Source: Ornithinibacillus xuwenensis
Lineage (GTDB): Bacteria; Bacillota; Bacilli; Bacillales; Amphibacillaceae
Reading direction: 5' to 3'
Assembly: GCF_039614845.1 (NCBI RefSeq)
Contig: NZ_JBDIML010000002.1
Location: 642,674 to 706,673 of the forward strand
Length of the DNA stretch: 64,000 nt
Positions 24,400 through 34,400 of the stretch are shown piece by piece. A program made the translations under genes and the position numbers. Under the pieces are notes generated by a model that was not told where the DNA came from, did no database searches, and worked only from the letters and a program-made list of their open reading frames with translations. Every line of letters starts with the position of its first letter. The stretch's first letter is position 1.

Positions 24400-26277
24400 T
24401 TAATTCCACCTCTTTGTCATTGTCTTCAATTTTGGAGCTAACTTTTTAAAGAGATAAATCAATACCATGCCAATTACGTAACCAAAAACGATACTGTAAG
24501 CTGTTCGTAATAAGGATATAGATATTGGAATATGCAGATGTGTAAAAGTATTCATCATGGAAAGAAAACCAATCACACCAATTAGCAGTAATAACTTCCC
24601 AACCCATTCCCATTTTTTAACAAAATAGAGACCTAGAATATAGAAAGGAAAACCAATTAAGAATTCTTTTGTACGCGGTCTTACGTATAAGTATTCTTCT
24701 AATTTATTTCGGATCCATAATTCCATTTCACTGACGGTTCCTCCATTACCGGTACGGCTAATGTAATAAAAGCCAACAGCACTAATAAGGAGGAATATGA
24801 GCAAGTGCCAGTATTTGACTTCGGCTTGTAATAGTTTTAGGCCTTGCTTATGGACGATATGGATTGCTTGTTTCCAGAATAAGAGAATTGTCACCAGCAT
24901 AATTGGTACAACATACACCAATTTAACTCCTCGAAATAATTCCATTCCTGTCACAAAGGCGTTCCCATTTAATAAGCCAATAACAAGATAGATTCCAATA
25001 AAATTAATGCCGAGTGCTTTCCCATATTGTGCCGTAATATTTTTATCAGTAGCCATAGTGGACAATACGGCATATGTCGGTGCAATAATCGCAATGCCTA
25101 GGGCAAATGCTTGTAAAAATAGGAGTCTATCCAGCAATAAGTAAGCGATTGCTGTTCCTGTCATGACTGCTATAGCACTTATTTTCAACCAATTTTGCTC
25201 AAGCACGGATGTAAATAGGAACGTATACAGGATACCTGCAATTAACAACGCAATAATGCTCCATAGCGGAACCGTAATGCTATCGAGTGCATCTGGTATG
25301 CCTTGTGAAAATGTGGCTGGTAGGCTTTGATGTACTCCTGCTATAAAAGCAGCGGCATTCTCAATGCTTGTATCGGGATTATCTGATTGAAAATGGAAAA
25401 TAATAGACCGGATACTTCTTTCTTTAATTGCTCGAATGGCTTGATTTGTATTCTCTTCTAAATTCTTTTGATTTAAGTCAATACTGTGCAACCGAACGAT
25501 ATTATAGTTTGTTGCTCTTGCCAATGTTTGCATACCACTTTGAGAAGCAAATTCAATCCAATAGAATGTATAACCAGCATCGTGTAATGCTTGCGTATGT
25601 TTCTGGATTTGTTCTGGACTTGGATAACCAATAACCTCAGCACCTGAAAACAATAAATTGTTTTTCTCCTCAGAATGTAAGCTTAGTAATGCATCTACAT
25701 TTTGCGTATTCATTTCTGGATTATCATCATCATTTTCAATTCGGAATAGATAATTTAAGTTATTATTTTTAATTTGCTCGATAGCTTGCTCATCATACCC
25801 AACAATAGAGGAGCGGTTAGTTCCTTCCGATTCCGCTAAAAAGTAAAAGGCCTCTTCTTGAATAGTCACGAGTGTTGGATTCAATGATGTTTGTATCAAT
25901 TCATCGTAATAAGCATTTTGGGGGACAGATACATAATATCCCAGATCCTCTGGAATAAGCTCACGTTGATAATCCGAAAAACGTAGTGCCTTGATAAGCT
26001 CCTCTGTATCGAATATAGAAACAATGCCTCGGTCCTCTAAATCCGATAGAGATAGGGGAGAAAGACTGACGGTTGTTAATCCTGCTTCCTTCAAAGTACG
26101 AAGAATATCATCCATACCTTGAGTACCTTGTACGGCGAGGTCATATATTTCCTCGTAAGGCGCGATAATTTCATACGTATTGTTTCTCGCCTCAGCAGAC
26201 CAGCGATTCATAACGGTTGGTATGGAGGTAAGCAAGATTAAAATTAATAGTGTCCAAACAATTACACGATTTTTCAC
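24400..26277 (-). CDS. DUF5693 multi-spanning membrane protein
   Basis: This 625-aa protein has an N-terminal helix (5-22), a large extracellular domain (about 25-325, with repeated helical segments such as LRTLKEAGLTTVSLSPLSLSDLEDRG and GYPSPEQIQKH) and about nine helices in the C-terminal half. It fits DUF5693, a family commonly found next to csaB. Its role is unknown. A part in polymerising or ligating the secondary polymer would fit the topology, but this is a guess. It sits between the flippase (31 nt upstream) and csaB (no gap). Confidence 0.78.
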   Translation of the reverse strand: MKNRVIVWTLLILILLTSIPTVMNRWSAEARNNTYEIIAPYEEIYDLAVQGTQGMDDILRTLKEAGLTTVSLSPLSLSDLEDRGIVSIFDTEELIKALRFSDYQRELIPEDLGYYVSVPQNAYYDELIQTSLNPTLVTIQEEAFYFLAESEGTNRSSIVGYDEQAIEQIKNNNLNYLFRIENDDDNPEMNTQNVDALLSLHSEEKNNLLFSGAEVIGYPSPEQIQKHTQALHDAGYTFYWIEFASQSGMQTLARATNYNIVRLHSIDLNQKNLEENTNQAIRAIKERSIRSIIFHFQSDNPDTSIENAAAFIAGVHQSLPATFSQGIPDALDSITVPLWSIIALLIAGILYTFLFTSVLEQNWLKISAIAVMTGTAIAYLLLDRLLFLQAFALGIAIIAPTYAVLSTMATDKNITAQYGKALGINFIGIYLVIGLLNGNAFVTGMELFRGVKLVYVVPIMLVTILLFWKQAIHIVHKQGLKLLQAEVKYWHLLIFLLISAVGFYYISRTGNGGTVSEMELWIRNKLEEYLYVRPRTKEFLIGFPFYILGLYFVKKWEWVGKLLLLIGVIGFLSMMNTFTHLHIPISISLLRTAYSIVFGYVIGMVLIYLFKKLAPKLKTMTKRWN

Positions 26278-26308
26278 GTAGATTTCTCCCTTTTCAGTAA
26301 AATAACGT

Positions 26309-27865
26309 TTATTTAAAGACTTTCTGAATCAGTGGAATTCGTTTTAACATCGTTTTATCCATAATCTTGAACCAATATAATTGGACAAAGTATGCAGTCC
26401 CACCGATGATACTGGCTAGGAATACATATAATAAAGCTGAGCCTCTATTCCATGCCTCAAAGTCGATGAGGAATGTTGGAATCCCAATTATTGCCCCCAT
26501 TACGATGGAAGCTAGAATGATTTTTGCACTGTTACGATTAAGAAAGGAAAAGTGCATCTTTCTAATAATCAGCACTGTATTTAAGATGACAACCAATAAA
26601 TAGACAAGTAGTGTTGAGATAGCCGCACCTTCTAAGCCATACAAATGGATTAGGATGATATTGGAGAAGGTTTTGAATAAGACCCCACCTATAATAATGA
26701 TTGCTGCTAACTTGGCTAAATTAATCCCTTGAAGAATTCCTGTGCCGATTAATGTCAGACAAGTGAAAATCGAACTGAAACCAATGATTGCTAGTACCCA
26801 GCTTCCCTCAAGATTCATAAATAGAGCTAGATTAAGCGGGGCAGCTAGGACAAACAGAACAATGGCAATGGGCCATGAAATCATACTGGTCATTTCATGT
26901 GTCCGCTCCATAATAGAACGCGTGCCTTGATAATCTTTTTGTGATAGCTTTGCTGTAATAAGTGGAACCAATGGAAGGACAACAGAAGTTGCAAATACCG
27001 TAGCAATTTGCACGAGTATAAGACCTCGACTATAAACCCCATATAAGTAATGAACCTCGCTATCCGTTACACCTGTCGAACGCAATCCATAGGATACGGT
27101 AATGGAATCAACAACATTAAATAAAGCCATTGTGATGGAACCAATTGCAATCGGAATGGATACTGCTAAAATTCGTTTACTCCATGTTCGAAAATGTTTC
27201 GTTGTATAACGTTTTGTATGGCTGGCTTTGAAGGGAGCGCTTCTATATTTCATCCACAAATAGAGAAGTGATCCAATTACACCTATTATTGATCCAACCA
27301 TAATTCCACCAGCAATTTCTGTATTGGAAAAATGATGACTAACCATATAATAGGCAATAGCTATTATCAAGCTAGCACGAATAAACTGTTCTATTACTTG
27401 GGATACTGCTGTTGGTCGCATATCGTTGAACCCCTGAAAGAACCCCCGATATATTGCCATGTATGGAGCAAAAAGTAATGTAGCTGAAACAACAATTAAT
27501 GCAGGTCGAATGGAAGGACCACCTAAAAGTCCTGCAATCTCTGTTGAAAAAGTAAATAACAATAAAAAGCTTATAAGTCCAAATAATATCGCGAGAATAC
27601 TAGCCGTACGATAAATGTCTCGAATGGATAATGTATCATTCTTCGACCTTGCCTCTGCAATAAGCTTGGAAATAGCAAGTGGTAGTCCTGCAACAGATAA
27701 GATAAGGGCAACCATGTATACTGGATAAACTAAACTAAATATTCCAAGCACCTCATCACCGGCAATATTCTGTAGCGGTATACGAAAGATACTTCCTAAT
27801 ATTTTTGAAATTAGTGTAGCAATCGTTAGAATAATGGTGCTTTTTACAAAGGATGATTGACTCAT
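26309..27865 (-). CDS. MATE/MOP-type polysaccharide flippase (SpoVB/MurJ-like)
   Basis: This protein of about 518 aa has some 14 membrane helices. It starts with SSFVKSTIILTIATLISKILGSIFRIPLQNI, the form seen in SpoVB/YtgP-type members of the MOP exporter family. Such proteins flip lipid-linked sugars across the membrane. I start at ATG 27865 with AAGGGG about 10 nt upstream; an in-frame ATG at 27898 has none. Its place upstream of DUF5693 and csaB suggests it flips the pyruvylated secondary polymer unit. The teichoic acid would instead leave through TagGH. Confidence 0.87.
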   Translation of the reverse strand: MSQSSFVKSTIILTIATLISKILGSIFRIPLQNIAGDEVLGIFSLVYPVYMVALILSVAGLPLAISKLIAEARSKNDTLSIRDIYRTASILAILFGLISFLLLFTFSTEIAGLLGGPSIRPALIVVSATLLFAPYMAIYRGFFQGFNDMRPTAVSQVIEQFIRASLIIAIAYYMVSHHFSNTEIAGGIMVGSIIGVIGSLLYLWMKYRSAPFKASHTKRYTTKHFRTWSKRILAVSIPIAIGSITMALFNVVDSITVSYGLRSTGVTDSEVHYLYGVYSRGLILVQIATVFATSVVLPLVPLITAKLSQKDYQGTRSIMERTHEMTSMISWPIAIVLFVLAAPLNLALFMNLEGSWVLAIIGFSSIFTCLTLIGTGILQGINLAKLAAIIIIGGVLFKTFSNIILIHLYGLEGAAISTLLVYLLVVILNTVLIIRKMHFSFLNRNSAKIILASIVMGAIIGIPTFLIDFEAWNRGSALLYVFLASIIGGTAYFVQLYWFKIMDKTMLKRIPLIQKVFK

Positions 27866-27910
27866 AAAACAGGTCCCCTTAAGGATAAATTGATGCATTT
27901 TAGAAAATAA

Positions 27911-29500
27911 CTATAGGTTCAAGTATTCACCAGATACCCAACCAGTTATACTTTCAGACGTTACCTTGAACCACCCCCCATTTTCTCCAATTATGGTCAC
28001 ACGGGTGTTTTGGGGAAGGGTCTTGATAATTGGGAAGGAGGTAGTTGGCCCAGTTCGTATGTTGAGATTAACCGTTGTGGTTCCAATCATTCCTTCTCTT
28101 TTACGGTTAACAAAGTATTGTGACGCCCCTGAAGGGTAAGACATTGAACCTGGCTGGTTAAGAAACACAGGTACATCAAAATGCAGCACATAGAAATCAA
28201 GTAAACTATAAATCTCTCGCATTCGGTGGGTTTGTAATACAGCCCATGCGACATGTGTTGCATATTGTGGATAGCCAGGGCTACTCGGATTCCATCGCAT
28301 CTTATACAGGGTATCCTGCCCGCGATTAATGTAGCCTTCTGCCAAGAATTTAGCACCGCCAATAATGGCGTCTCTTGGTGTAAACCATCCTTCTTTATAT
28401 GCATGCTCTGATCCCATTTTCAGAGCATTGCTATCATATGCTTTAATGCCATACATGTTATATGTTTTTTTTGGTGGGACACTCTTGCCATCCACTTGTG
28501 ATACTAGATATCCACTAGCAAGAGCAGAGGTGCCATTACCGGTTTCATGAAGTGCATGAGCAATTAAATAAACCTCATTCACATTATATTGTGTACTAGC
28601 ATCAATAAATGCTTGCCCCTGACCTTCTAACGATCCTTTACCTTTAAGTACTTTATTATTTAATTCTTCTACACTTAACCCAGAAGATTGTGAAAGTGTT
28701 AGAAACTGTAGAAAATCACTTGAGCTTGTTGCAAAATTACTCGGGTTTGTATAATAGGAAACGAGCTCTTGACTAGCTAAATAAATTCCAGAGCCATCAA
28801 CTTTAGGTGTTTTTGTCATTTGTATGGCAACCATGTTTAGAAAATCGTAGTTGTATTTCGTATACGTAATAATCTCGGTTGGGCCTTTTAATACATTTCT
28901 AATTCGATTTAAAATAGCAGCTGTTTCCCCTCGGGTTGTTTGCTTTAAGGGGTGATAATAACGATTACCATTTTCATCTATTTTCCCTACGATAATATTC
29001 AGTGCCAATAACTGGGCAATGGCTTTATGATAAATTGGATTAATTGTTTCCTTATCGACAAAATTCAACGACGCTTCCTCGACACGGATTCCTTTTGACT
29101 GAAGTGCTCGATGCGTTATGGCAGCTATTTCTTGTCTTGTAATCTTCTTATTAGGCTGAAATGAGCCATTTGGGTAACCATTGATTAATTGGTGACTGTT
29201 CGCAATGGAAATATCCTTATAAAACCAATCCTGTTGACTAACGTCAGTAAAACTAGTAGATTGAGAGCTATCTGTCAAGCCAAGAATTCGCACTAGAAAT
29301 ACAGTGAACTCTGCTCGTGTTACCTCTCTATTGGGCTTATAAATGCCGTCGTCATAGCCAACCATTATTCCTTCATGAATAAGTGCTCGAATATCATTTT
29401 CGAAGTAATGACCTGTTATATCGTCTGCTTGAACGGATATCGGTGAAAGCAGCAATAGCACTAACACCAAAATAATACATAGAATGCTGTATCTCTTCAT
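27911..29500 (-). CDS. SLH-anchored glucosaminidase with SH3 domain
   Basis: This 529-aa secreted protein has a signal peptide (1-25, cut near VQA), three SLH domains (about 26-205) and a glucosaminidase domain (about 300-455), with the likely catalytic Glu in AHALHETGNGTS. A bacterial SH3 domain (about 475-529) follows. It should cleave the GlcNAc-MurNAc bond of peptidoglycan while held to the pyruvylated polymer by its SLH domains. It lies upstream of the flippase, DUF5693 and csaB genes on the same strand, which links the anchor and the ligand. The catalytic region is similar to that of the 1260-aa protein at 31479. Confidence 0.93.
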   Translation of the reverse strand: MKRYSILCIILVLVLLLLSPISVQADDITGHYFENDIRALIHEGIMVGYDDGIYKPNREVTRAEFTVFLVRILGLTDSSQSTSFTDVSQQDWFYKDISIANSHQLINGYPNGSFQPNKKITRQEIAAITHRALQSKGIRVEEASLNFVDKETINPIYHKAIAQLLALNIIVGKIDENGNRYYHPLKQTTRGETAAILNRIRNVLKGPTEIITYTKYNYDFLNMVAIQMTKTPKVDGSGIYLASQELVSYYTNPSNFATSSSDFLQFLTLSQSSGLSVEELNNKVLKGKGSLEGQGQAFIDASTQYNVNEVYLIAHALHETGNGTSALASGYLVSQVDGKSVPPKKTYNMYGIKAYDSNALKMGSEHAYKEGWFTPRDAIIGGAKFLAEGYINRGQDTLYKMRWNPSSPGYPQYATHVAWAVLQTHRMREIYSLLDFYVLHFDVPVFLNQPGSMSYPSGASQYFVNRKREGMIGTTTVNLNIRTGPTTSFPIIKTLPQNTRVTIIGENGGWFKVTSESITGWVSGEYLNL

Positions 29501-29689
29501 GAACTAGATCCCCCGTAGCTAGTGGAATGCTCGAAGCAAAATAAAGATAAAATTGTTAGATTTAGTAGAAATATTATCGCTCGAGATAATAGTATTATAT
29601 TTTTATAGGGAAATGGTTAAGAATACAAAAAGTTAACAGACTATTTACATAATTAACATTGCGTACATATAAAAGGGGGGAGTAGACAT

Positions 29690-29730
29690 AGAAAAATCCC
29701 TTCTAAAGGTTGAATCCTTTAGAAGGGATT
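29690..29730 (-). terminator. Intrinsic terminator of tagB copy 2
   Basis: The 15-bp stem AATCCCTTCTAAAGG/CCTTTAGAAGGGATT is followed by a T-run on the minus strand. The rest of the 29501-29779 gap is AT-rich and without a gene. Confidence 0.88.
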
Positions 29731-29779
29731 AATTAACTTGGTATTGACTAATGTAAATGTCCCATATGAAGAGGGGACT

Positions 29780-30961
29780 TTATAGTTGATCAACTGCTTG
29801 AAGTGGCTCTTCATCTGTGTAAAGAGCTTGAATTAAGCGTTCACTAGCATAACCTTTTGAATATTGATTCCATTGATTAGCAAAAACGGATACTTCCTGA
29901 AGGTTGAATTGATTTTGTTTCACAACTTCAATAATTTCTTCCGTCGTTTTTACGACAGGCCCTGGTACCATTTCCTCATAATTTTCCCAGAATCCTCTTG
30001 ATTCATGATAGGCATCAATATCATACGCATAAAAAATCATAGGCTTCTCAAGTAAAGAAAACTCAAAAGGGATGGAGGAATAATCCGAGATTAGTATATC
30101 CGTTATAACTAATAGATGATTGATATTCGGATAGCTAGAAACATTATATATAAAGCCAGGAAAATCATTCTTAAACTCAGCATTGATTGCTGGGTGTAAT
30201 CGTAAGAAAAGAACATAGTCTCGACTAAGGGACTTGTACATTCTCTTTATATCAAGCTCTAACTCCGCTACGTTTAATTGATCATCACGAAATGTAGGCG
30301 CATATAAGATAACCTTTTTCTTATTAATAACCGGAAAGTCCTCACGTAATGATTCCTCTGCAGCTTTCATTTCTTGTTTATTAAAAAAGAAATCCGTTCT
30401 TGGTATTCCGGTACGCAGTATATGCTCACTGGATAAATCAAAGCTCTTTCTGAAAATAGATGCCATTTTTTCCGAACCAACAACGACATAATTAAAGCGA
30501 TGGTATACATCTACAAAACGCTTATAAGCTCTTGGTGATCGAAATTCAACAGAAGGGTCTGTTAACGCAAATTGTTTAATCGCTCCTGCTGCATGCCAAA
30601 GCTGAACACAAAGAACATTTTCTTTAAAGTTAGTCACCGCTAAAAAACCATAATAATTATCTACGATAATTTTATGGGATGTTGCTAAATGATAGATTGC
30701 CCGGAACCAATGGATAATATTAGTAGATTCAAAATCTAGTATAATACGACCATCTGCATGGAAATTTGCTTTGCATTGGGAGTTTTTAAGCACAACAACC
30801 TGATCATCTGTCTGTTTTTCAAGTTCTTTTAACGTATACAAAATATTATCCCCAAATGAAGCAACAAATGTTGTTTTCTCCTTTTGGGGAAATAATTTAA
30901 ACATATTGAACGTAACTCGAAAAACAAATAGATAGAAACTAATCGCTAATTCTCTAGCCAT
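29780..30961 (-). CDS. TagB-like CDP-glycerol glycerophosphotransferase (copy 2)
   Basis: This 393-aa protein is a close paralogue of the one at 17807-18961, with LWHAAGAIKQFALTDPS, ILYAPTFRDDQL, LRLHPAI and LISDYSSIPFEFSLL. Its start overlaps the end of tagD copy 2 by 8 nt and no separate ribosome binding site is visible, so it should be translationally coupled. One copy probably primes the teichoic acid chain. Whether the second has another acceptor cannot be told. Confidence 0.87.
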   Translation of the reverse strand: MARELAISFYLFVFRVTFNMFKLFPQKEKTTFVASFGDNILYTLKELEKQTDDQVVVLKNSQCKANFHADGRIILDFESTNIIHWFRAIYHLATSHKIIVDNYYGFLAVTNFKENVLCVQLWHAAGAIKQFALTDPSVEFRSPRAYKRFVDVYHRFNYVVVGSEKMASIFRKSFDLSSEHILRTGIPRTDFFFNKQEMKAAEESLREDFPVINKKKVILYAPTFRDDQLNVAELELDIKRMYKSLSRDYVLFLRLHPAINAEFKNDFPGFIYNVSSYPNINHLLVITDILISDYSSIPFEFSLLEKPMIFYAYDIDAYHESRGFWENYEEMVPGPVVKTTEEIIEVVKQNQFNLQEVSVFANQWNQYSKGYASERLIQALYTDEEPLQAVDQL

Positions 30962-31352
30962 TTTGTGTCATATTTAAATCTTGCTTAATTTTAGTTGTAG
31001 ATATTCCAACTGTTCTTGGTAAATAAACCACATCACAATAATCTTTTAAGAAGTCAAATTTACCTTTCCAGTCATCTCCCATAACAAAAACATCGACATC
31101 ATGCTTTTGGACATCTTCAACCTTTTGTTCCCATGTGTGCTCCGGAATAACCTCGTCAACATAGCGAATTGCTTCTAAAATCGCTTTGCGTTGTTCGAAG
31201 GTGTAGTATGCTTTTTTATCTTTTAGCTTATTAAATTCATCTGTTGATATAGCAACAATTAGATAGTCGCCATACTCCTTGGCACGACGTAAAATATTTA
31301 TATGCCCAGTATGGAGTAAATCAAAAGTGCCATAGGTAATTACTTTCTTCAT
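30954..31352 (-). CDS. TagD glycerol-3-phosphate cytidylyltransferase (copy 2)
   Basis: This 132-aa enzyme has KKVITYGTFDLLHTGH, EQRK and RTVGISTTKI and differs from copy 1 at only a small part of its residues. It produces CDP-glycerol. AGGAGGTC lies upstream of the ATG. TATAAT is visible on the minus strand near 31403-31408, but its -35 is weak. With tagB copy 2 it forms a direct duplicate of the tagD-tagB unit at 17.8-19.4 kb. Confidence 0.92.
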   Translation of the reverse strand: MKKVITYGTFDLLHTGHINILRRAKEYGDYLIVAISTDEFNKLKDKKAYYTFEQRKAILEAIRYVDEVIPEHTWEQKVEDVQKHDVDVFVMGDDWKGKFDFLKDYCDVVYLPRTVGISTTKIKQDLNMTQNG

Positions 31353-31435
31353 GTTAGACCTCCTGCATTTATTCAGGAATACTTTAAACCTTATTCTATT
31401 ATACTATTTTTTTACGAAAAGAACATAATAAATTA

Positions 31436-31473
31436 ACAAAAGAAAATGCACTCTATTTAATATAGAGTGCATT
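31436..31473 (-). terminator. Intrinsic terminator of the PA14 glucosaminidase gene
   Basis: The 11-bp stem AATGCACTCTA/TAGAGTGCATT is followed by TTCTTTTG on the minus strand, directly after the stop. Confidence 0.85.
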
Positions 31474-31478
31474 AACAT

Positions 31479-34400
31479 TTAGTCTATTTTGATAAGCCAG
31501 CTATTTCGATCTGTAAGAGGTCCACTGCTTACCCATGCTTTTTCACCTTTGAAGTTGATTTGGTACCAGAAGTACCCATCTGCCTCTCTTGTTACTAGAT
31601 TATTATTACTATCTAAAACGGCTGAGACTAATTCTCCTGTTGTTAATTGGTCAGAATATAGCGTACCTGATGTGCTAGGTGTTTTACGTACATTTAAATT
31701 AATGGTTGCTGTAACCTTCAATAAATTTAAGTTATTTACGTAATCACTGTGCACCCATCCGATTGTATTGTTATAGTTTACTTTATACCAAGTACCATTG
31801 GTTGCTAATAGTGTTATCTTACTACCGGTAGGAATACTACCTACGAGGTTACCATTAGGACTATCTCTTAGATTTAATCCGATATTTCCACTATCTGTAA
31901 TACCAAAGATACCGGTCGGATAGCTTACTACATTACCTGTACTGCCTGACCAGGTCTTACTACCTTTAGGAGCGCTTTGCTGATTAACAAAGTGAGGTAC
32001 TTCAAACACTAAAGCATATGAATTTGCTAGTGCGTTGTACATGTTATACATTTGAGTAGTTTGTTTTACAGCCCAACCTATATCAGATGCATATTGATGA
32101 TATGCATAACTGTTATTATTTAGATGAGCAGGATTCCAACGCATTTCATAAAGTGTGTTTTGTCCATTGTTAATGTAATTGCTTGATGCAAAAGCAGCCC
32201 CTTCAATTATAGAAGTATCAGGTGAGAACCACCCGTTATCATAGGCACGTTGAGCACCGCAATCATATGGACATGAATCAAATGCTCCAATACCAAACAT
32301 GTTATAGACTTTCCTAGGTGAAATATCCATTACTACTGGATTACCATTACTATCCTTTACGACACTTCCGTCAGGAGTTCTTTTAATCCATCTACTAATC
32401 CCAGTCGCTAAATCAGAAGTTCCATTACCAGTTTCTAATAATGCATGTGAGATTAGGTAAAGCTCATTAACATTGTATTTATTTGCACCTTGAATAAATG
32501 CTTGAGCTCGGCCGGTTAAAATTCCTTTGTTATATAAAAAGTTATCGTTAAGAATTTTTGCATCCACAGAATCTAAGCCAAAAGGTTGAGAAAGAACTAA
32601 GAATTGGAAATAATCTTTACTTCCCTTAGCAAAATTTGTAGGGTTTGTATAATATTCCACTTGATTTCTTGATGCAGTTTGCCATCCTTGACCATTTGTA
32701 AGATCTGTTTGTGGATTAACATTCATCTGTGCATTGACCATATGAGACAATTCATAACTGTAATTTGTTGTAAAGTAATTTCCACCCTGATTATATTTAC
32801 CGAAAGTTGCAGTTAAGTTAGCCTCACCAGCAGTTTCTTTAAATTTAATCATGATGTCATGATTACCTTTTGATAAATGGAATGGAACTTGAAACACCTG
32901 GTTTAAACCAGTATCCGTCCATTTATCAAGAACAATTTCACCATCCACATAAACTTGCAATCCACCATTTGCATATGCACTGATATAATAACTACCATTT
33001 TCAACATTTACACTCTTTTGGTAAATAGCAGAGAAAGCGGTATTAGGTGGAATACTTGGAGAAGGAGACTTATCATTTCCCCAATCAAAATCCAAGTTAT
33101 AAATCCTCGGTGAATACCCAACTAAGTTCCCTTTACCAGTAAGATTGGTATTCGGGAATACAACACCATACCAGTAGCCGCTTCTTGTCAAGTTATCCAA
33201 CGTGAATTTTAATGAGGATTCACCTGCTGCCTCTACATACTCGATCTGTATAGTATGTTCTCCTTCTGCAAGGTAAAGGCTTTGCTGGAAGCTTTGATTC
33301 GAACCAGTATCTACTAGTCGGTCAATATATACCTCGTTATCTACTAGAACTCGAACACCACCATTAGCATTTACTAATAGATTATAGGCGCCTTCTGTTA
33401 CAGTAACTTTTTTGGTATATACGCCTGAAAATGCGGTGTTTGGTTTTATTCCTTCTACTGGAGATAGACTGTTCCCTAAATTAAAATCTAGGTTATTCTC
33501 ATATCCAGTAATATAGCTGTCACCTGTAAAATCATTATTGGTATAGACTTGGCCTATCCAAGGGTTGACTCCAGATACTATTTTGAAATGGAGATTAGGA
33601 TTACTAGATACATTTTTATAATGTATTTTTACATTGTGTTTTCCTACTGGTAGATTAATAGTTTTCTGTGAAATTTCACTTGGTAAAGTATTCCATTGAT
33701 CTATCTGCAGGGTTCCATCAATATATACCCTAAAATTACCGTTAGTTTTTACGATTAGATTTTTTTGTTCATTACTGTTAACCGTAATATACCTTTGATA
33801 GATAGCAGAGAAATCACTATCTGCAGCGATACCAGGTGCAGGAGAATTGTTAGTATTCCAATTAAAACCTATTTCTGGTATTTGTGGGCTGTATCCAGTA
33901 AGAACTCCCTTATTTCCGGATAAGTCTGAATTAGGGAATACAACACCATACCACCGATTATCTCTCATCAAATTATCGAGAACAAATTCAAGGTCAGCTG
34001 CACCAGCAGTTTCCTTAAATTCAATTCGGATAGTATGCTCACCAGCCGAAAGATTAACTGGCTGTGTATGGATTTGACGCTCACCGGTATCATTCCATTT
34101 ATCAATGTACATTTGCCCATCGACATAAACTCTAATTCCACCATTACCTCTAGCAATTAGATTGTATGCACCTTCATCTACAGTGACTTTTCGCTGATAA
34201 ACAGCGGAAAAAGCCGTATTAGGTGCGATACCAGGTGCTGGAGATTTTGTATTACCCCAATCAAAGTTTATTTCTGGCAGCTGTGGACTGTACCCAGAAA
34301 GTACGCCTTTATCTCCAGATAATGTCGTATTAGGGTAAACAACCCCAAACCATCGATTATCTCTTAGAAGATCATCTAGAACAAATTCAAGGTCAGCTTC

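Noticed and set aside
28087..28404. 105-aa open frame inside the SLH-glucosaminidase gene
   Set aside because: It is a shadow of the real gene in another frame, with no site or family likeness.
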